From NCBI GenBank assembly GCA_019722365.1, contig JADFUC010001492.1, forward strand, positions 1 through 64,000: a stretch of DNA of 64,000 nt. The letters run 5' to 3'. The stretch comes from Lithospermum erythrorhizon (Eukaryota; Streptophyta; Magnoliopsida; Boraginales; Boraginaceae). The translations under genes were made by a program, and so were the position numbers. Shown here in pieces: positions 37,547 to 50,505 of this stretch. The notes beneath the pieces are model-generated. The model searched no databases. It saw nothing but the letters and a program-made list of their open reading frames with translations, and was not told where the DNA came from. The first letter of the stretch is position 1. Every line of letters starts with the position of its first letter.

Positions 37547-38700
37547 ATTCTGGCATCGCCCGTTAGGATCACAACTACTCATTACTACTTAGCAACAAAG
37601 ATGTCCGTTAGAATCTTTGAGCTTTTCCTCAAGCAATGTATCACAAAATCTCGCTAAGAGAATGTCATGACCTCGACTAGCAAAAAAAGGTGCACTACAT
37701 ACCTCGTATTCCCGCTCTTCTTGTCAAGGCATAGTCGAGGATTTCACGATCATGACTCAACACCGAAGAATTTTAATGGGCCAGTGTTCTACACCCAATA
37801 CACCCACTGTAGATTTGCAATCGTAGTTTCGCCTCATTCACTGTGTCCTGTTGATCTTCTGTAATCCATCAATGATGATTAGTATCACATCCTCGAAGAA
37901 CAAATGGCTGCGATCACATCCCTAGTAGAAAACTTACGTAGAAGACGCAACAAGAAGATGACTCTATCGCCGATAACACAAAGATCGTTGATCAAGCAGA
38001 TGCAGCAAGAGTCTCGGCCACTCCAAGCAGCAGAGAAGCGACTGTGAGATTCTAAAACGGGAGATCACTTCCATCCATCCCCATATACGCTCGAGTTCAT
38101 CAATTCGGACCGCAAGAACACATTAGAAACTTCGCCATTCAAAGCAGATGGAACGATCCTTAAAGTACTGAAAGAGTACATACCGGGGCAATGAAAGATC
38201 ACGGGCACTGGCACCACCATACACCTACGCCAAGCCCTATACCTCCCATATGCATCGCCAAAGATGCCTCAAAAGGGTTATTAGCCACCTAAGTTCCAAC
38301 ACTTCAACGGAGCCGAACCGCAAACAACATATATAGCCACTTTGTTGAAACGTAAATAATGTGCTGGGGATCGATGATGAATTGTCAAGTAGCTGCTCGC
38401 TTCCTCAAAAGGAAACGGTTCACTAGTATATCGACTGGGAGCCCGCCTCCATAGATAGCCGGACTCAATCGAAAGCGAATTCTCAACATCTTCTTCAAGA
38501 CAAGAGAACGGTTAAGGATGGAGTTAATAGTCGCTAAGCAAAGGAAAGAAGCAGTCATGTACTTCATCAACATGGAGAAGTCTCAACTTAAAGTGTAAAA
38601 GATAGACTCTCAAGTCATCACCATCAAGATGCTGCATCCAAGATACGATTGGGACTCTCAGAATACAACATATACTTGTTGGTCAACAAAAGGGAGAATT
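37547..38700 (+). mobile_element. Tat/Ogre-like gag, plus strand, frameshifted
   Basis: After the primer-binding region, plus-strand reading in shifting frames gives PPKFQHFNGAEPQT at about 38285, then the FVET, NNAG and LV.QL pieces, EPASIDS near 38440, and a region reading REFLN...E.. .RMELIVAKQRKEAV at 38470-38560. These are successive parts of the Tat-lineage gag domain. No protease or polymerase follows; by about 38700 the similarity ends near a purine tract (AAAAGGGAGAAT). Non-functional. Confidence 0.6.
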
Positions 38701-41700
38701 TGTTGATGAAACTCGGTAGAGCCTCGGGGTTCTTAATCGTAGATTAAGAGTATCAAACTTCAAGCAGGGAGCTTTGGGGTTTCTAGCATAGGTTTGCTAT
38801 AAGTTGTTGGACCATGTGTAATTGGATTTGGTTCCCTTGTATCAACCTCGAGCTCGCTCCATTTCAAGCACATTGTTCCCAAATCCCGAGGTTAGAAAGT
38901 CACGATCGAGCACATATAGAAACCGAACTTAAAATCGTTGATTTGCCTTTCCCTTGTATCGCATTTCACCCATTTTATTGTTATTTATTTTGAGCATCGC
39001 TTTATTTCATTCCGCTTTTTCTAATCTAATTTATAATGCTTGTTTATTATTGTATCAAGGCTAAGTAAGATTATAATTTAGAATCATATTTTAAATTTGA
39101 TAAAATTTAAAAATTAGTTCATAAAATTATAAAATCTAAAATATAAGACAATCCTTATTCATCCTCCCATCTAAGGATAGTTTTTTAGTCCAACATCATC
39201 TTTATTTTTTTTAACATCAAACAACTTTTAGAATATATTAATGCATCTTGTAATTTCATATCACATTAAACAACTTTTTATAATTAAAAAAAGGTTTGTC
39301 ACAATATTGAATAATATATTATGTAACACTGAATGATTTTTATTTTTTAAGGAATAATATATCAATACATCTTATAATGTAGATTTACTTATGAGCTTGT
39401 TAAATAAAATGTGCGCAGTTTACAAAGGCATACTAGTAAATTTGCGCTCCTATTATTTATGCATCAAAAGATAAATAAAAACAAAATAAAACTCCTATCG
39501 AAAATTAGCTGCAACACTCTATTTAACCCTTCACTGCAACAACTTGCTATGCAGTTGAGAATGAGAATTAGTCCATTGAAACAGTCTGAGAGATTGAGAA
39601 AAATAACTGCCATTGAATATGTGAATGTTGGAATTATTTTTAAAAATCTAGGCTTAAAAGATTAAATTGTCCATGTTTTATTATGACCTAGATCAAATTT
39701 CACTTAAAAAGCAACCAACTGTTGATAGGTATGTAAGCTGTTGCTTGCAAAATTGTTGTAAGCTCCTAAATAGAAACTCATCTTATACTTTTATTTATAT
39801 ATTATCTAATATTAAATAATTTATCAATTATAATACATAAACTAACAAAAACATCAATATGACACAATGATTATGGTACATTCAATGTTCAACTCTCACT
39901 GCAAGCATATTTAAATGTTGTTACTACTCAATCCTACCATCCACAAAATTTTGGCCCAAAGTGATAAAGCCGGGCCCTGCCTATACTAACGGCCTCCGCT
40001 TATTATCGGCCCGAGGCCTCCTCGAACTCAACCTCACACCACGTATCATTCTCACGCCGAACTAGACAAAGCCCGGCTCAATACCGGCCCCATCCGCTAA
40101 TAAACGTATTGTGCCCTGTCGATGGAAATGGCTAATTGACCAAAGTTCTCACCGACCGCTCAGTGCCGAGCGTGGTCTGCCTAACAAGTATCCACGAACC
40201 GGGTTCAACTCCAAAGTTCTAACTTCATCAGACCCGTTACTCAATGATCCAATGAACAATCCAAATTCATCTCTCCTATTCTTAATATAAGCCAAGCATG
40301 CTGCTTTTCAATTTATTCAAATTATAAGTCGCTTAAACTATTTTACACCATATATTTTGTCTAACATACCTAATTAGTGAACCAAATATTAATGAATGAT
40401 AACTTATAAAAATAAAAAAGGAATATTTGTATAATTAATTATTATTAAATGAAGCCTCTAAAATCACAACATTCACTATCTTAAAAATAAAAAATAACAT
40501 AAGACTATCCACAACAGCAAAGGCCAAATTCCGACTTTTCCCTCGCCGCATCGCCTAATACCATCAGTCACCACCCACTTTTCACAAATGTACCTAATAA
40601 AAGGTTATTTAAGTGCTACAAATTACTTTCTTCCATATCAATTTATCTTCCTTTTCTACAAAATATTTTTTAATTTCAAAAAATTCATAATATTTTAATA
40701 CAATTAATGAAAATTGTGTAAAAAATTCAAATTTTTTTGGGTGTCCAAATGATACAAACCTAGTCTCTATTTATAGATCTCGAAAAATGAAAAATAGTGG
40801 TATATTTTTTTATTTTTATTTTGCTTAATTATTGTACAAAAAATGATTTTAAAAAAAGATAAAAATAAACCAACTAACCGCAAGAATCGCCAAGCCACAG
40901 CTGCTAGCTGGTGGAATAAATAAGGCTTTATTTTGTTCACAGTGGGGCCCACATTTTGGGTGCCAAAAAAAGTTGCTCTCGGATCAAATTTTGATCCGAT
41001 CCCACATTGCTAAATTCGACATCCAATCGATTCTTTTACCGCTAAATCTATCTCCGACATCCTATTTAATCCTTTAATGCATTTTGGTTTAAGTGACTTA
41101 TACATGATACGGAGGAGTATAATATTGCTCGCCATCGCATGACAAATAATATAATAGTGATTCACCGGATCAATCCAATGTTTATGGAGCGTTGGCTGAC
41201 GGTGGTCTCTGTGTGTCACCTCCCATTTTCACCATATCACCTATTCACCTTTAACATACGTCCAAAAAGAACAAACAAAAAGTGGGAAAACGATAGTATT
41301 GATTTGTACCAGAAGTGATCCCACAGCTTCCTGGCTCAATGCAGATAAATTCCACATATATTATTATTAGGTTTTGTTTAATGTACTATACCTCTTCTAT
41401 AAATAGATACACTATTGTAATTTATATTTAAACAATAATATTCAGTTTAATATATAATATTTATATTACTCTAACCATGTGAAGAATGCTAGAGTAATAT
41501 AAAATAATATATTGAATATAATTACTTGAATATGGAATACAATATTATATTTTATTTATAGACACATTAAATCTAAACCTAAAGAACTTTCTAAGAAACT
41601 TAAAATTAATATACGTGACCTATCATTTTGCACTGCATCAGACTTAACTACCACTCGTCCAATCCTTGTATATTATGTACATATAATATGGAAAGTGCAA

Positions 41701-41779
41701 TCTACTAATAATTACATATTATTTGCTAATATATTCCAATAATACTGTATGTTATCACATGAATACATGATGCACCTTC
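38701..41779. other. Gene-free interval before the coiled-coil gene
   Basis: 38700-39060 may be the remains of an LTR, since a purine tract precedes TTGTTGATGAAAC. 39060-39960 is very AT-rich. 39960-40240 is a GC-richer patch (GCCGGGCCC, CGGCCCGAGGCC) without an ORF or recognised element. 40440-41780 is AT-rich; its ORFs are short and without motifs. It includes the 3' flank of the gene that ends at 41780. Confidence 0.45.
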
Positions 41780-42958
41780 CTAGATACGAAAAACATTTTT
41801 TTGTTTAAGAATGCCCCTCAATTGTATCCTCTGACTTGCAAACCTTGCTTCCAAAAGCTTGGATTTCAAGCCCGATCTTTGAATCGCTCGTGGCCATTCG
41901 GTACACCCTTTCATTGCTCGTGCTAAATGTGGATTCTTAGAACACAAACAACTACACTCTTGTTCGCCATGGCATGACACTGGTCCAGAAGAAATCTCAC
42001 CCCACTGCGATTTAAGTGACTCATTGTCTGCACTCGTTGCATGTACCCCTTTGCCACTCGAAACATTTCTTCCAGTACAAATTGCATGCACAGAGTCTTC
42101 ACTCCCAGCAAAATTGAGGGTAGAGGCTACATTGCCTGCGAAAGTCACTGTTTCTTTGCAACTTGCATTATCGGAATCCCTTTCAAGATTAGACAGGATG
42201 TTCTCGTACTCTTCATACAACACATTCGAATCCATATCCTTGGATCGTAAGATGATCTCAAGATCAACGATTAGATCATGTATCCGTGTGTATTTTTCTT
42301 CAAGGAGTAGTTTTGCATCCATCAACTTCATATGAACTTGCTCTTCGCGCATTAGCTCAGCCATGCGGGACATTTTCCTCTGTTCTTCCATATGTACCTG
42401 AATCATCGATTTTTCACATTTCAAAACTTTAACTTTAGCCTTGATTCCTTCATTTTCTTTCTCTAGCTTTCTGCACAAAGCTTCCGCCAACAGTCTTTCT
42501 TTTTTTTCTTTATCATACTTCAGCGCAAATTCCTTCCCCAATGTGTCCACATCAATTAGTTCATTCTGTAACTTTGAACAAACAGTTTCAATTTGTTTGC
42601 ATGTTCTTCTCTCCCTCCTCAAGTCATCCTTCAACTCATCAAAAACAAAATCAAATTTTTTACGTTCCTTTTTCAACCATGAAGATCTTTCTTCACTGGT
42701 CTTTCTCAAATACAATTTGAGTTTCCTCTTCGATAATTCTTTCTGAGCTTCCAACACTCGTAGCCGATTCTGAGCTTCCAGTAACTCAACTTGCAATGTG
42801 AATGCAACTGACGGGGCTGCAATCTGATGATTTTGAATGTGCTGCAATCTGTTAACAAAATGGTGGTTTTCGCTAAACATTTTGAATCTGCAAGTATCCA
42901 AATTGGCTGCACTCTCCATTGCTCGTTTTGGAATTTGAAGTGCGGATTGAGGACGGAA
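41780..42958 (-). CDS. At5g41620 / BRANCHLESS TRICHOME-like coiled-coil protein, last exon (5' part missing)
   Basis: The open frame runs from 43060 to the stop at 41780. A strong splice acceptor (pyrimidine-rich, CTTTTCTGCTTTCAG) at 42959-42961 suggests the exon starts at 42958, with MESAAN at 42919 as the first Met inside it. The product has a long coiled coil (LQVELLEAQNRL, LKDDLRRERR, CSKLQNEL, EALCRKLEKEN), then the family signature MAELMREEQVHMKLMDAKL and LEEKY, a Ser/Thr-rich linker, and the conserved end NPHLARAMKGCTEWPR...SKLLEARFASQRIQLRGILKQK. These match the C-terminal half of the plant At5g41620 group, which is uncharacterised apart from BLT, a trichome-branching regulator. The usual N-terminal half, with its Pro-rich TPTPTWRL-type region, was not found upstream; a gag-only retroelement starts at 46804 and runs to 43351. 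Uninterrupted coding suggests recent function. Confidence 0.8.
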   Translation of the reverse strand, partial: FRPQSALQIPKRAMESAANLDTCRFKMFSENHHFVNRLQHIQNHQIAAPSVAFTLQVELLEAQNRLRVLEAQKELSKRKLKLYLRKTSEERSSWLKKERKKFDFVFDELKDDLRRERRTCKQIETVCSKLQNELIDVDTLGKEFALKYDKEKKERLLAEALCRKLEKENEGIKAKVKVLKCEKSMIQVHMEEQRKMSRMAELMREEQVHMKLMDAKLLLEEKYTRIHDLIVDLEIILRSKDMDSNVLYEEYENILSNLERDSDNASCKETVTFAGNVASTLNFAGSEDSVHAICTGRNVSSGKGVHATSADNESLKSQWGEISSGPVSCHGEQECSCLCSKNPHLARAMKGCTEWPRAIQRSGLKSKLLEARFASQRIQLRGILKQKNVFRI

Positions 42959-43350
42959 CTGAAAGCAGAAAAGGAATATATGATGAATTAGTTTTTTGCA
43001 CTTGAACAGAAAATAACTGAAGCTCATACTTCCTTCAATCGGGAAGATCTCAGAATACAACAGTAATAATGTAAAATGATTTATGTACTACGCAGTATAA
43101 TAAAAGAAGCTGTTTTACTATCTTTTTGAAAAATAAACAACGAACTACTGTATTTACCATGTCATAGGATCAGGCCAATTACGTAGGACTCACATCTATA
43201 TGAAACTATCAACGTTATTAAGGCTCATCGTTCTTTAAAGAGACGAGAGAAACCTACATTTTACCATATTTTTAGTGGTCACCTTTTAATATAGCTATTC
43301 ATAATTAATGTTCAACACAAATCACTTTAAAGGGATGCAAAGATTTTTAT
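42959..43350. other. Intron or 5' flank of the coiled-coil gene
   Basis: It holds the acceptor site described for the last exon. The open frame continues to 43060 but is hydrophobic (FSYFLFKCKKLIHHIFLFCF) and looks like translated intron. I found no further exon before the retroelement at 43351. Confidence 0.45.
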
Positions 43351-44024
43351 TGGGATTTCTAATGATCAAGATACAAAGTTGCGCATCTCAATATAAAGCT
43401 CGAAGTCAGAACGCTAAATCGATTTCATAACGCATTGCTAATTAACCTGCTCTAAGACTTATCTTTCCTCGAACGCCCTATTCGACTCCAAACTTTCCGC
43501 TAAACGAGTCTAGGCTACCCCGACTTTCATCCTTCACAACTCAAGAAAATGAAAAAGTCTCTATACCTAGTAACAAAGTCACATAAACTAAGAAGACATT
43601 GGCCAAGTTTAGAGAATCACTTAACATATTCAACCTACACAAAGAAGACATTTCTCAAATCTGCTTACTCTTAAACGTAGAGAATTACATGCATGAGTGG
43701 TGAAAAATTCAGACCGCAGAGTGACACTTATATACGATAACATTGTGGTTTCGGTCTTCATTGCAAATATTTTATTTGACCAAAAACCTTCTAATAAAGA
43801 ATCAACCCATTCCATCATTTCATTATACGTCCAACAACTTCACCTCCACGAAAATATCTTTTTATGTAATCCAAAATATCTCTTCCAAAATCACAGAATC
43901 CCGAAAATATCTACGTATTCTCACAAGAGCAAATCCTTCCAACTGCTTTGGACATTGCCTGACACTTCGCCACTACTCGCCTGCTTAACAACAAAATAGC
44001 TAGCTAACACTCAAAACACCAACA
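43351..44024 (-). repeat. 3' LTR of gag-only element copy 1
   Basis: Matches 45918-46804 in order: CCTATTCGACTCCAAAC, AACGAGTCTAGGCT, CATATTCAACCTAC, GTGGTGAAAAAT, TTTCGGTCTTCA, AATAGCTAGC and the CACCAACA end. Confidence 0.65.
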
Positions 44025-45917
44025 AAACTCTCCCTTTGAAGCCGATACTTTGTTGCAAAACACATAGTCCCCCTTTAATCACATCTCTCCCTTGCCTCCA
44101 CTTTACTAATACAAAAGATAAATTTTTCAATTCATTATCCTCACACGAGTTTAATACTAGTAGAACTCTCCGTACGACTATTATCAAGCTCCACACACGC
44201 CAAGTTCACCACGGTACGCATATTCTGACGTAGATAACATTGGCTTTTTCCTTCTTCCACCTAAGATCCCTCTTGGATCTTTCCACACTTTACGCCAGCA
44301 ACACAAGAATTACCTCGATAATCGCTCTTGATTTTCTTTCATTCCTTGTGCTCGAGCCACACCCTAATCTACCCTTTGACCTCTATTCCTTGCATTTAAC
44401 AATTTTAGAATTTTGAATACGAGGAATCTCGACTCATGCCGATGCACGTTCCTTCCATAGAGCTTCAGTTAGCAGGTCTTGGCCGTGGCCTTCCTTCACG
44501 TTGACGACATGCTACCCATTTCTTCTTCTTTGTTCTGGTAACGCTACATTGAACAACCACTGTCGCATCACTGCTGGCAAATACTGGCATAACAAATGGG
44601 ATTCTTTTTAACTTTTTCAAATTGAACAAACTTTGATTCTTTTAGAACATTCTCCAAAGAACATATCCCACACCTCAAGATATCGAGATCGACCTGCAGA
44701 AAGAATTCTCATCCAAATGTTTTGATGTACCAAAATCAGCATACGGACGGATTTCCTTCATGGCTTCAATTCAAAGATTCAATCCTTCGACTTTCTCTAC
44801 TAATCCGCAGTCGACAATTAACATCTCGCATTCCTACTCCAAGAGTGCTTATTTTCCTTTCCCTTGCTTCATGTACAAGACTTTCAACTTGTTACAAATT
44901 CAAGCGAGAACTTTTCGCATATCCCTAATAACTTCTTCATAAAGACATCTCTTCTCATCACTATCCTCACTTTCTTCAATCATACAAATGATTCGGCTTT
45001 TGGCTATAACGCAACAATCTTCTCCACAATCGGCCCTTAGTTTCTTGCTCTTTCTCACGGCTTAAGATAATATTGTCTCTTTGTGAAAAGTCAGACATCA
45101 ATCCGATTATGACCATAACCTTCTACACATCCTTCTACTTGGATCTCTAACTGGCTGATCCACCCCTTTCAACATTTCCTGGGTTCAGTAGGTACCGAAT
45201 GTCGGACATAATCGTCACCACATCGCTCGATAGTATCGCTTATTTTATCTTTGCACCTTCGATCACGAAGAGACATTTCAAACGTGATAAGCAGAAAACC
45301 AAATAGCTCATCTACCTTCATAATCTAGATGTCATTCGGCCCTCTATGACAACCACTCGGTTTTAATCTATTAAGAAGAGATTTGAGAATCGCTCGACAA
45401 TCTTTTCTTTACTATCGCTTTCTCCAAGCGTCAAGTAGAATTCATTGGATATCTCCTCACCAATGAACTGATATTGCCTTCCTTCATTCCTATTCTCAAA
45501 TTTGGTATGGACGACACACACGAACCTTACAGTCTTCAAGTGTATTGCAAAGAAGTTTCCCAAGCTTCTCGGCACCGGTACAAATTCGACCGCATATCAA
45601 CATTTATGTTCACACAACTACGCACGTAGATCCAAGTCCTTTGAATTTTCCATTCAAAGTTTCACGCTCCTTTAGTCCTATTCTTAATTCAGATTTCAAC
45701 AGGCTATCATTAAAGCCACAAGTGAGGGGTTCAAATTAATAAAAACAGATTTCAGCTATTTTAATATCTACGATCTCAAGAAGCACCATCCTTACTATTC
45801 CAATAAGCACAATTTTGAATCATCGAGAATGGGGACGATTATTGAATTTCTTTCATCTCACAATAATAAATTACAAGATCTCACCCGCATGTCGAGCTGC
45901 TTCATTTTAATACTAAT

Positions 45918-46804
45918 CGAAAGTTCAGAACTCCGCCGCTAAATAAATTTGTCGGAACGGTCATAGACCAATTTAACAATAACACTCGTGATTGACACAA
46001 CCGAATACTGCATTAAAATAGAAACGGTCAGTGTAGAAATTAAAAGACATAAAGATTGCATCCGCTCAGCGCCAACGTGAAGACCTGCGCTCCCAAGGCC
46101 AAACAATCTAAGAATTTTACTATGATATTGAGATATTACAAATAAAGAATTATCTTCCTCGAACATCCTATTCGACTCCAAACTAGTAAACGAGTCTAGG
46201 CTCAACGCCCCATTCTAATTCAAACTAGTAAACGAGTCTAGGCTCCCCCTGACTTTTATCTCTCACAACTCAGTGTTTTTAATGAAAAACTCTCTATACC
46301 ATAGTAACAAAGTGTTACAAACAGTTAGTACATTAGTTAGAAGTTTTTAGAGAATTACTTATAACATATTCAACCTACGCAAAGAAATATGCTCTCTCAA
46401 TTCTTTTGCTCACTCTTAAAGTAGAGAATTATTATGTATGGAGTGGTGAAAAATCTGCATCCAAGCAGAGTATACTTATATATATGTATAGGCACATTAG
46501 GGTTTCGGTCTTCAATAAGTAAAGTATTTTATTTGGACTCAAAAACCTTTCCTTAATAAAAGGAGTCTCAACCGATTCCATCACTTGCCATATGTTCAAC
46601 AACTTGATCTCCACGAAAATATCTTTTATAGAACGAAAAATTTATCTTCCTTTAAAATAAGAGAATCCAAAATATCAAGACAAAGTTCTAACAAAGAGCG
46701 AACCGTCATTCCAACCTGCTTTCGATAGTTTGGGCTTGACACTTCAGGACTTCTTAATTTTGTCTAATAACAAAAATAGCTAGCCTAACACCAAAACACC
46801 AACA
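45918..46804 (-). repeat. 5' LTR of gag-only element copy 1, with an internal 45-bp duplication
   Basis: 887 bp. The block CCTATTCGACTCCAAACTAG followed by TAAACGAGTCTAGGCT is present twice in tandem (about 46165-46243), but only once in the 3' LTR. Confidence 0.65.
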
Positions 46805-46910
46805 TACAACAAGGGTTCAAGATCAATTTTGTATGGAAGCTCTATCAAGAATGATTCTACCCAAGTTGATCAAATTTCAATGAAGAGTATCCACTGAGAA
46901 GCAATTTGAC

Positions 46911-46913
<3 letters not shown>

Positions 46914-46944
<31 letters not shown>
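46914..46944. repeat. (TA)n microsatellite
   Basis: About 15 uninterrupted TA units, just outside the 5' LTR of the gag-only element. Confidence 0.9.
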
Positions 46945-46947
<3 letters not shown>

Positions 46948-46995
46948 ATATCAGAATGCAGTACTTAAATTTTTCTTTTTTCCCTTTTTTGCTAA

Positions 46996-47562
46996 GAGCA
47001 AATTGCTCCTCCTAATGAAGTTAATTATAAAAGAATTGTTATTTAATAATAGTTATCAAATAATTAAAAGATATTATAAAATAGTTATTCATTAATGAGA
47101 GTTATCAAATAAAATCTAAAATACCTCTTCAACTTACATCTTGAATTTACATGAATACATATCCTTTAATATGACTATTAGATTCATATTTCATCAATGT
47201 ATATATTATATACTGGCAAAGGAAAGAAAATTTGAGTATCAATATCAACTTCAATAAATAAATATTGTAAAGAAACTATCTTAGTTATGAATTTATTTAT
47301 AATGATATATTAATGAATTTAACATATAAAAGATACAATTTAAAAAAGAGAAGTCATTATATTAATGCATTTATTTATAATGATATAAAGTGAATTGAAT
47401 ATTAAAGTACATATTACTTCAAGATGTATCTTGAAAACGTGTGCATGCATGTAACTTTAAGATGTAACTTGAAGAGGTTTTTTATATTTTAATTATATGA
47501 TTACTTTCATTAATCAATAATTATTTTATAATTAACTCTACTTGAGAGGGACAATTTAGTCC
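46996..47562. mobile_element. Long-TIR MITE flanked by TAA
   Basis: The left end GAGCAAATTGCTCCTC matches the inverted right end GGACTAAATTGTCCCTC. The inverted similarity continues inward for about 150 bp (GAAGTTAATTATAAAA; CCTCTTCAACTTACATCTTG). TAA lies on both sides (46993-46995 and 47563-47565), which fits a PIF/Harbinger-type target site. 567 bp, no ORF. Confidence 0.65.
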
Positions 47563-47584
47563 TAATAAAAAAGGAAAGAAACAA

Positions 47585-47815
47585 CTATATCAAATAATTA
47601 GAATCTAAAACACCTCTTGAACTTACATTGTGAAGTTACATGAATACATAACCTTTAATATGACTATTATAAATTGATTCATATTTCATTAATATATATT
47701 AAAAAATTAAGTAAAGGAAAGATAAATTTGAGAATATCATTACCCTCACCACTTCAATAAACAAGTATTGTAAAGAAACTATTTTAGTTATAAAGATAAT
47801 GATTATACTCCATAT
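47585..47815. mobile_element. Partial second copy of the long-TIR MITE
   Basis: Same orientation and order as 47110-47300: AATCTAAAACACCTCTTGAAC, TTACATGAATACATAACC, TTTAATATGACTATTA, GTAAAGAAACTAT. It has no terminal inverted repeats of its own, so it is a truncated or partly duplicated copy. Confidence 0.55.
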
Positions 47816-48062
47816 ATAGATTATGAGTAGAGAGTATAAGAAAAGAGAGTGTAGAGTTGGTAATAGAGGCAGCTCCTATAGTACATGATGTCAATGCTAA
47901 TATTGACAAAAATATGGTAGGTAACATAAACTTCTTGTGTTTAGGTGACAATAGATAGGTTGTAAAGTTGAGTCCAAATAAATTTATTTTAAACACATTA
48001 TGTATGACAGTTATTTTGTAAATATATCGTCCTACATTATGAAATTTAATAATTTTATAGAA

Positions 48063-48530
48063 ATTCACTCATTTCATTTTTTTACATAATCTCAATTATT
48101 TATTTTGGCAATTAGCCTTTTTTTTTAATTATAAGAGAGTTGTATGCTTGATGAAAATATTCCTAATTTTTTTTGGATCCTTTGATCTTACTAGCTAGAT
48201 CCAGACACTACACTTTTATAGTGTGGTAAAGAGTGAAAGAGAGAATATAATATAAATATATTCTACATTATCAAGTTTAATTTTTTAAATATATTACATA
48301 CTCATTTCATTTTTTTTAGATAAACCCAATTATTTATTTTGAAAATTAGTTTTTTATAATTATAAAAGAGTTGTATGTTTAAAGAAAATGTTCCGTACTT
48401 TTTTTGGGATGCTTTGATATTACTAGATCCAAACACTACAATTTTGTAGTATGCTCAAGAGTGAAAGAGAGAATATAATATAAATATATTCTACATTATC
48501 AAGTTTAATTTTATAAAAATTCAAAATCTT
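48063..48530. repeat. AT-rich tandem array, ~235-bp unit
   Basis: Two well preserved units start at about 48063 and 48298, each running TCATTTCATTTTTT, CAATTATTTATTTTG, AGAGTTGTATG, CTACATTATCAAGTTTAAT. Decayed pieces of the same unit follow at 48780-49060. Confidence 0.65.
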
Positions 48531-50411
48531 ATCTTAAGTTTTAATTTTTTAATAGAGACAAATCCTTATAGTAATTCACCTATTATGTTGCAGTACCTCG
48601 AAATCCTTACCTTTAGATTCTATAAGTGAAGCATCTTATCATTAAATCACATACCTTCTTTTGTTTTTGGTAGGTAGTCTCATTTTAAAAGATTGTCCAA
48701 ATTTAGATTTATATAATTGACATTTTAAATTTAGAACTAATAATTTTATGTATTATACATTTTTGAAGTTAGATTTTTTAAAGTATAAGGGAAGACCATG
48801 TTTGACAAAATGTCTGAAGTCTTTTCTTTTTAGGATGTTTTTACATTACTAAACTTTATACTTTCGTAGTACAAAGGAGAATATTCCGTTTTTTTTTTAT
48901 CAAGTTATAAAGTTTAATAATAACTTATGTTGTGATAAAAACCTAAAATCTAATGATTTGATAAAACATAAAATTTGATGATTTTAATAATAACTAAGGA
49001 TCTCATCTACATATAAATATATCCTACATTATCAAGTTTAATAATTTGATAAAAAACTAAAATCTAATGATACGTTATAATTTTTTTTAATAGAGACAAA
49101 TCAATTCCATCTATTTACCAATTAGGTTGTGATAACTCCAAATACTTACATTTAAAATTTAAGTGAAGCATCTGATCATTGCATCATCATTAATCTTAAA
49201 TCATGAGCAACGCAATATTATGTCATGATAACTTAATAGAATCATGAAGATATTATAATAAAGTTACAAATTTGTGTAACATGACTATTAATATAAAGTA
49301 TTGTAATTAATAAAGAGAGGTAATTAAAAGAAAATGGATGATAATGGATCTTGAGTAATAAAATGTGAACAACGAAACTTAAGCAATAGTCATAGTAAAC
49401 ATAATTCATGAAAATTAAAGTTTAAGTCTTCGACTAACTATTTCAATTAAAATGAAGTATGAATCATCACTATATTTAATTATTTCAAATATTCATTGTT
49501 AGATGAAAGGTTTTTGACAATGTAAACGCAAGATTATCTCGATTGGTCATTTAAATTATATATATTCTATTAATATGAAAAATAAAATCGCTGCAGGGTA
49601 TATAAATAGTACACGAATAATACAATATTATTTATTATAACCTAATAGTATTTTAAATATATAATATTAGAAATCTGCATACCATAATAAAGTCGATTAA
49701 TATAAAATATATATAGTCATTTATAAGTATAGTTAAATACATGAAAATGAATGACAAAGCATCTTTGAGCAATCAAAAAGTGAAGAGTAAAACTTATGCA
49801 ATTTTACTACAAAGAAATCATAACATATAAACTAAAATCTAAGACATAGGAGAACATATGTTTTTCATTTTTTGTAAAGACCGTTATTCTCCTTCCACTA
49901 ACTATTTCAATTAAAAAGATTAATACATAAATAGTATTCAAGTAGTATGAAATATTAATCATTACTATATTCAATAATTTTAAATATAACATGATTAAAT
50001 TAAAAAAGTGTAGAGTAAAACTTGTTCAATCACTACAAAGTAATCATAACTCATTCATACTAACCTTTAAGTAATATGGGAGGTCTTTATTTCATTTATT
50101 GTAAAAAATTTATTCTCATTTCAATAATTATTTATACAAATAGTATTCAATTAATATGAAGTAAAAATTACTGCTATAACAAATAATTGCAAATATAACA
50201 TGATTAGATGAAAATTCAATATATAATTTGAAAAAATTAAATAAAACAAATGACTTATGCATTATAATATCTATATATAGTCCATTAATATTAAAGCAAT
50301 TGGTATAGAATTGATAAATATCACATGAGTAACACATTACTATTCTATGATAACTTGACAACATTAATAAAATATTTTAATGTTAGAAAGTTATATACAA
50401 TTTTAAGTAAT

Positions 50412-50505
<94 letters not shown>

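Larger units (their letters stand above)
43351..46804 (-). mobile_element. Gag-only Copia-type element (TR-GAG-like), copy 1
   Basis: LTRs at 43351-44024 and 45918-46804 enclose 1.9 kb of internal sequence. Just inside the 3' LTR the minus strand reads AAAGGGAGAGTT (polypurine tract) before TGTTGGTGTTTTGAG. The ORF at 45363-45575 contains KFENRNEG and EISNEFYLTLGE, aligning with the UBN2-type gag of copy 2. No protease, integrase, reverse transcriptase or RNase H motif is present. The internal region is colinear with copy 2 (50630-54502), so the short structure is shared rather than a private deletion. It lies just upstream of the coiled-coil gene, same strand. Confidence 0.7.

Noticed and set aside
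42024..42746. Plus-strand ORFs of 69-103 aa
   Set aside because: Antisense shadows of the coiled-coil exon on the minus strand.
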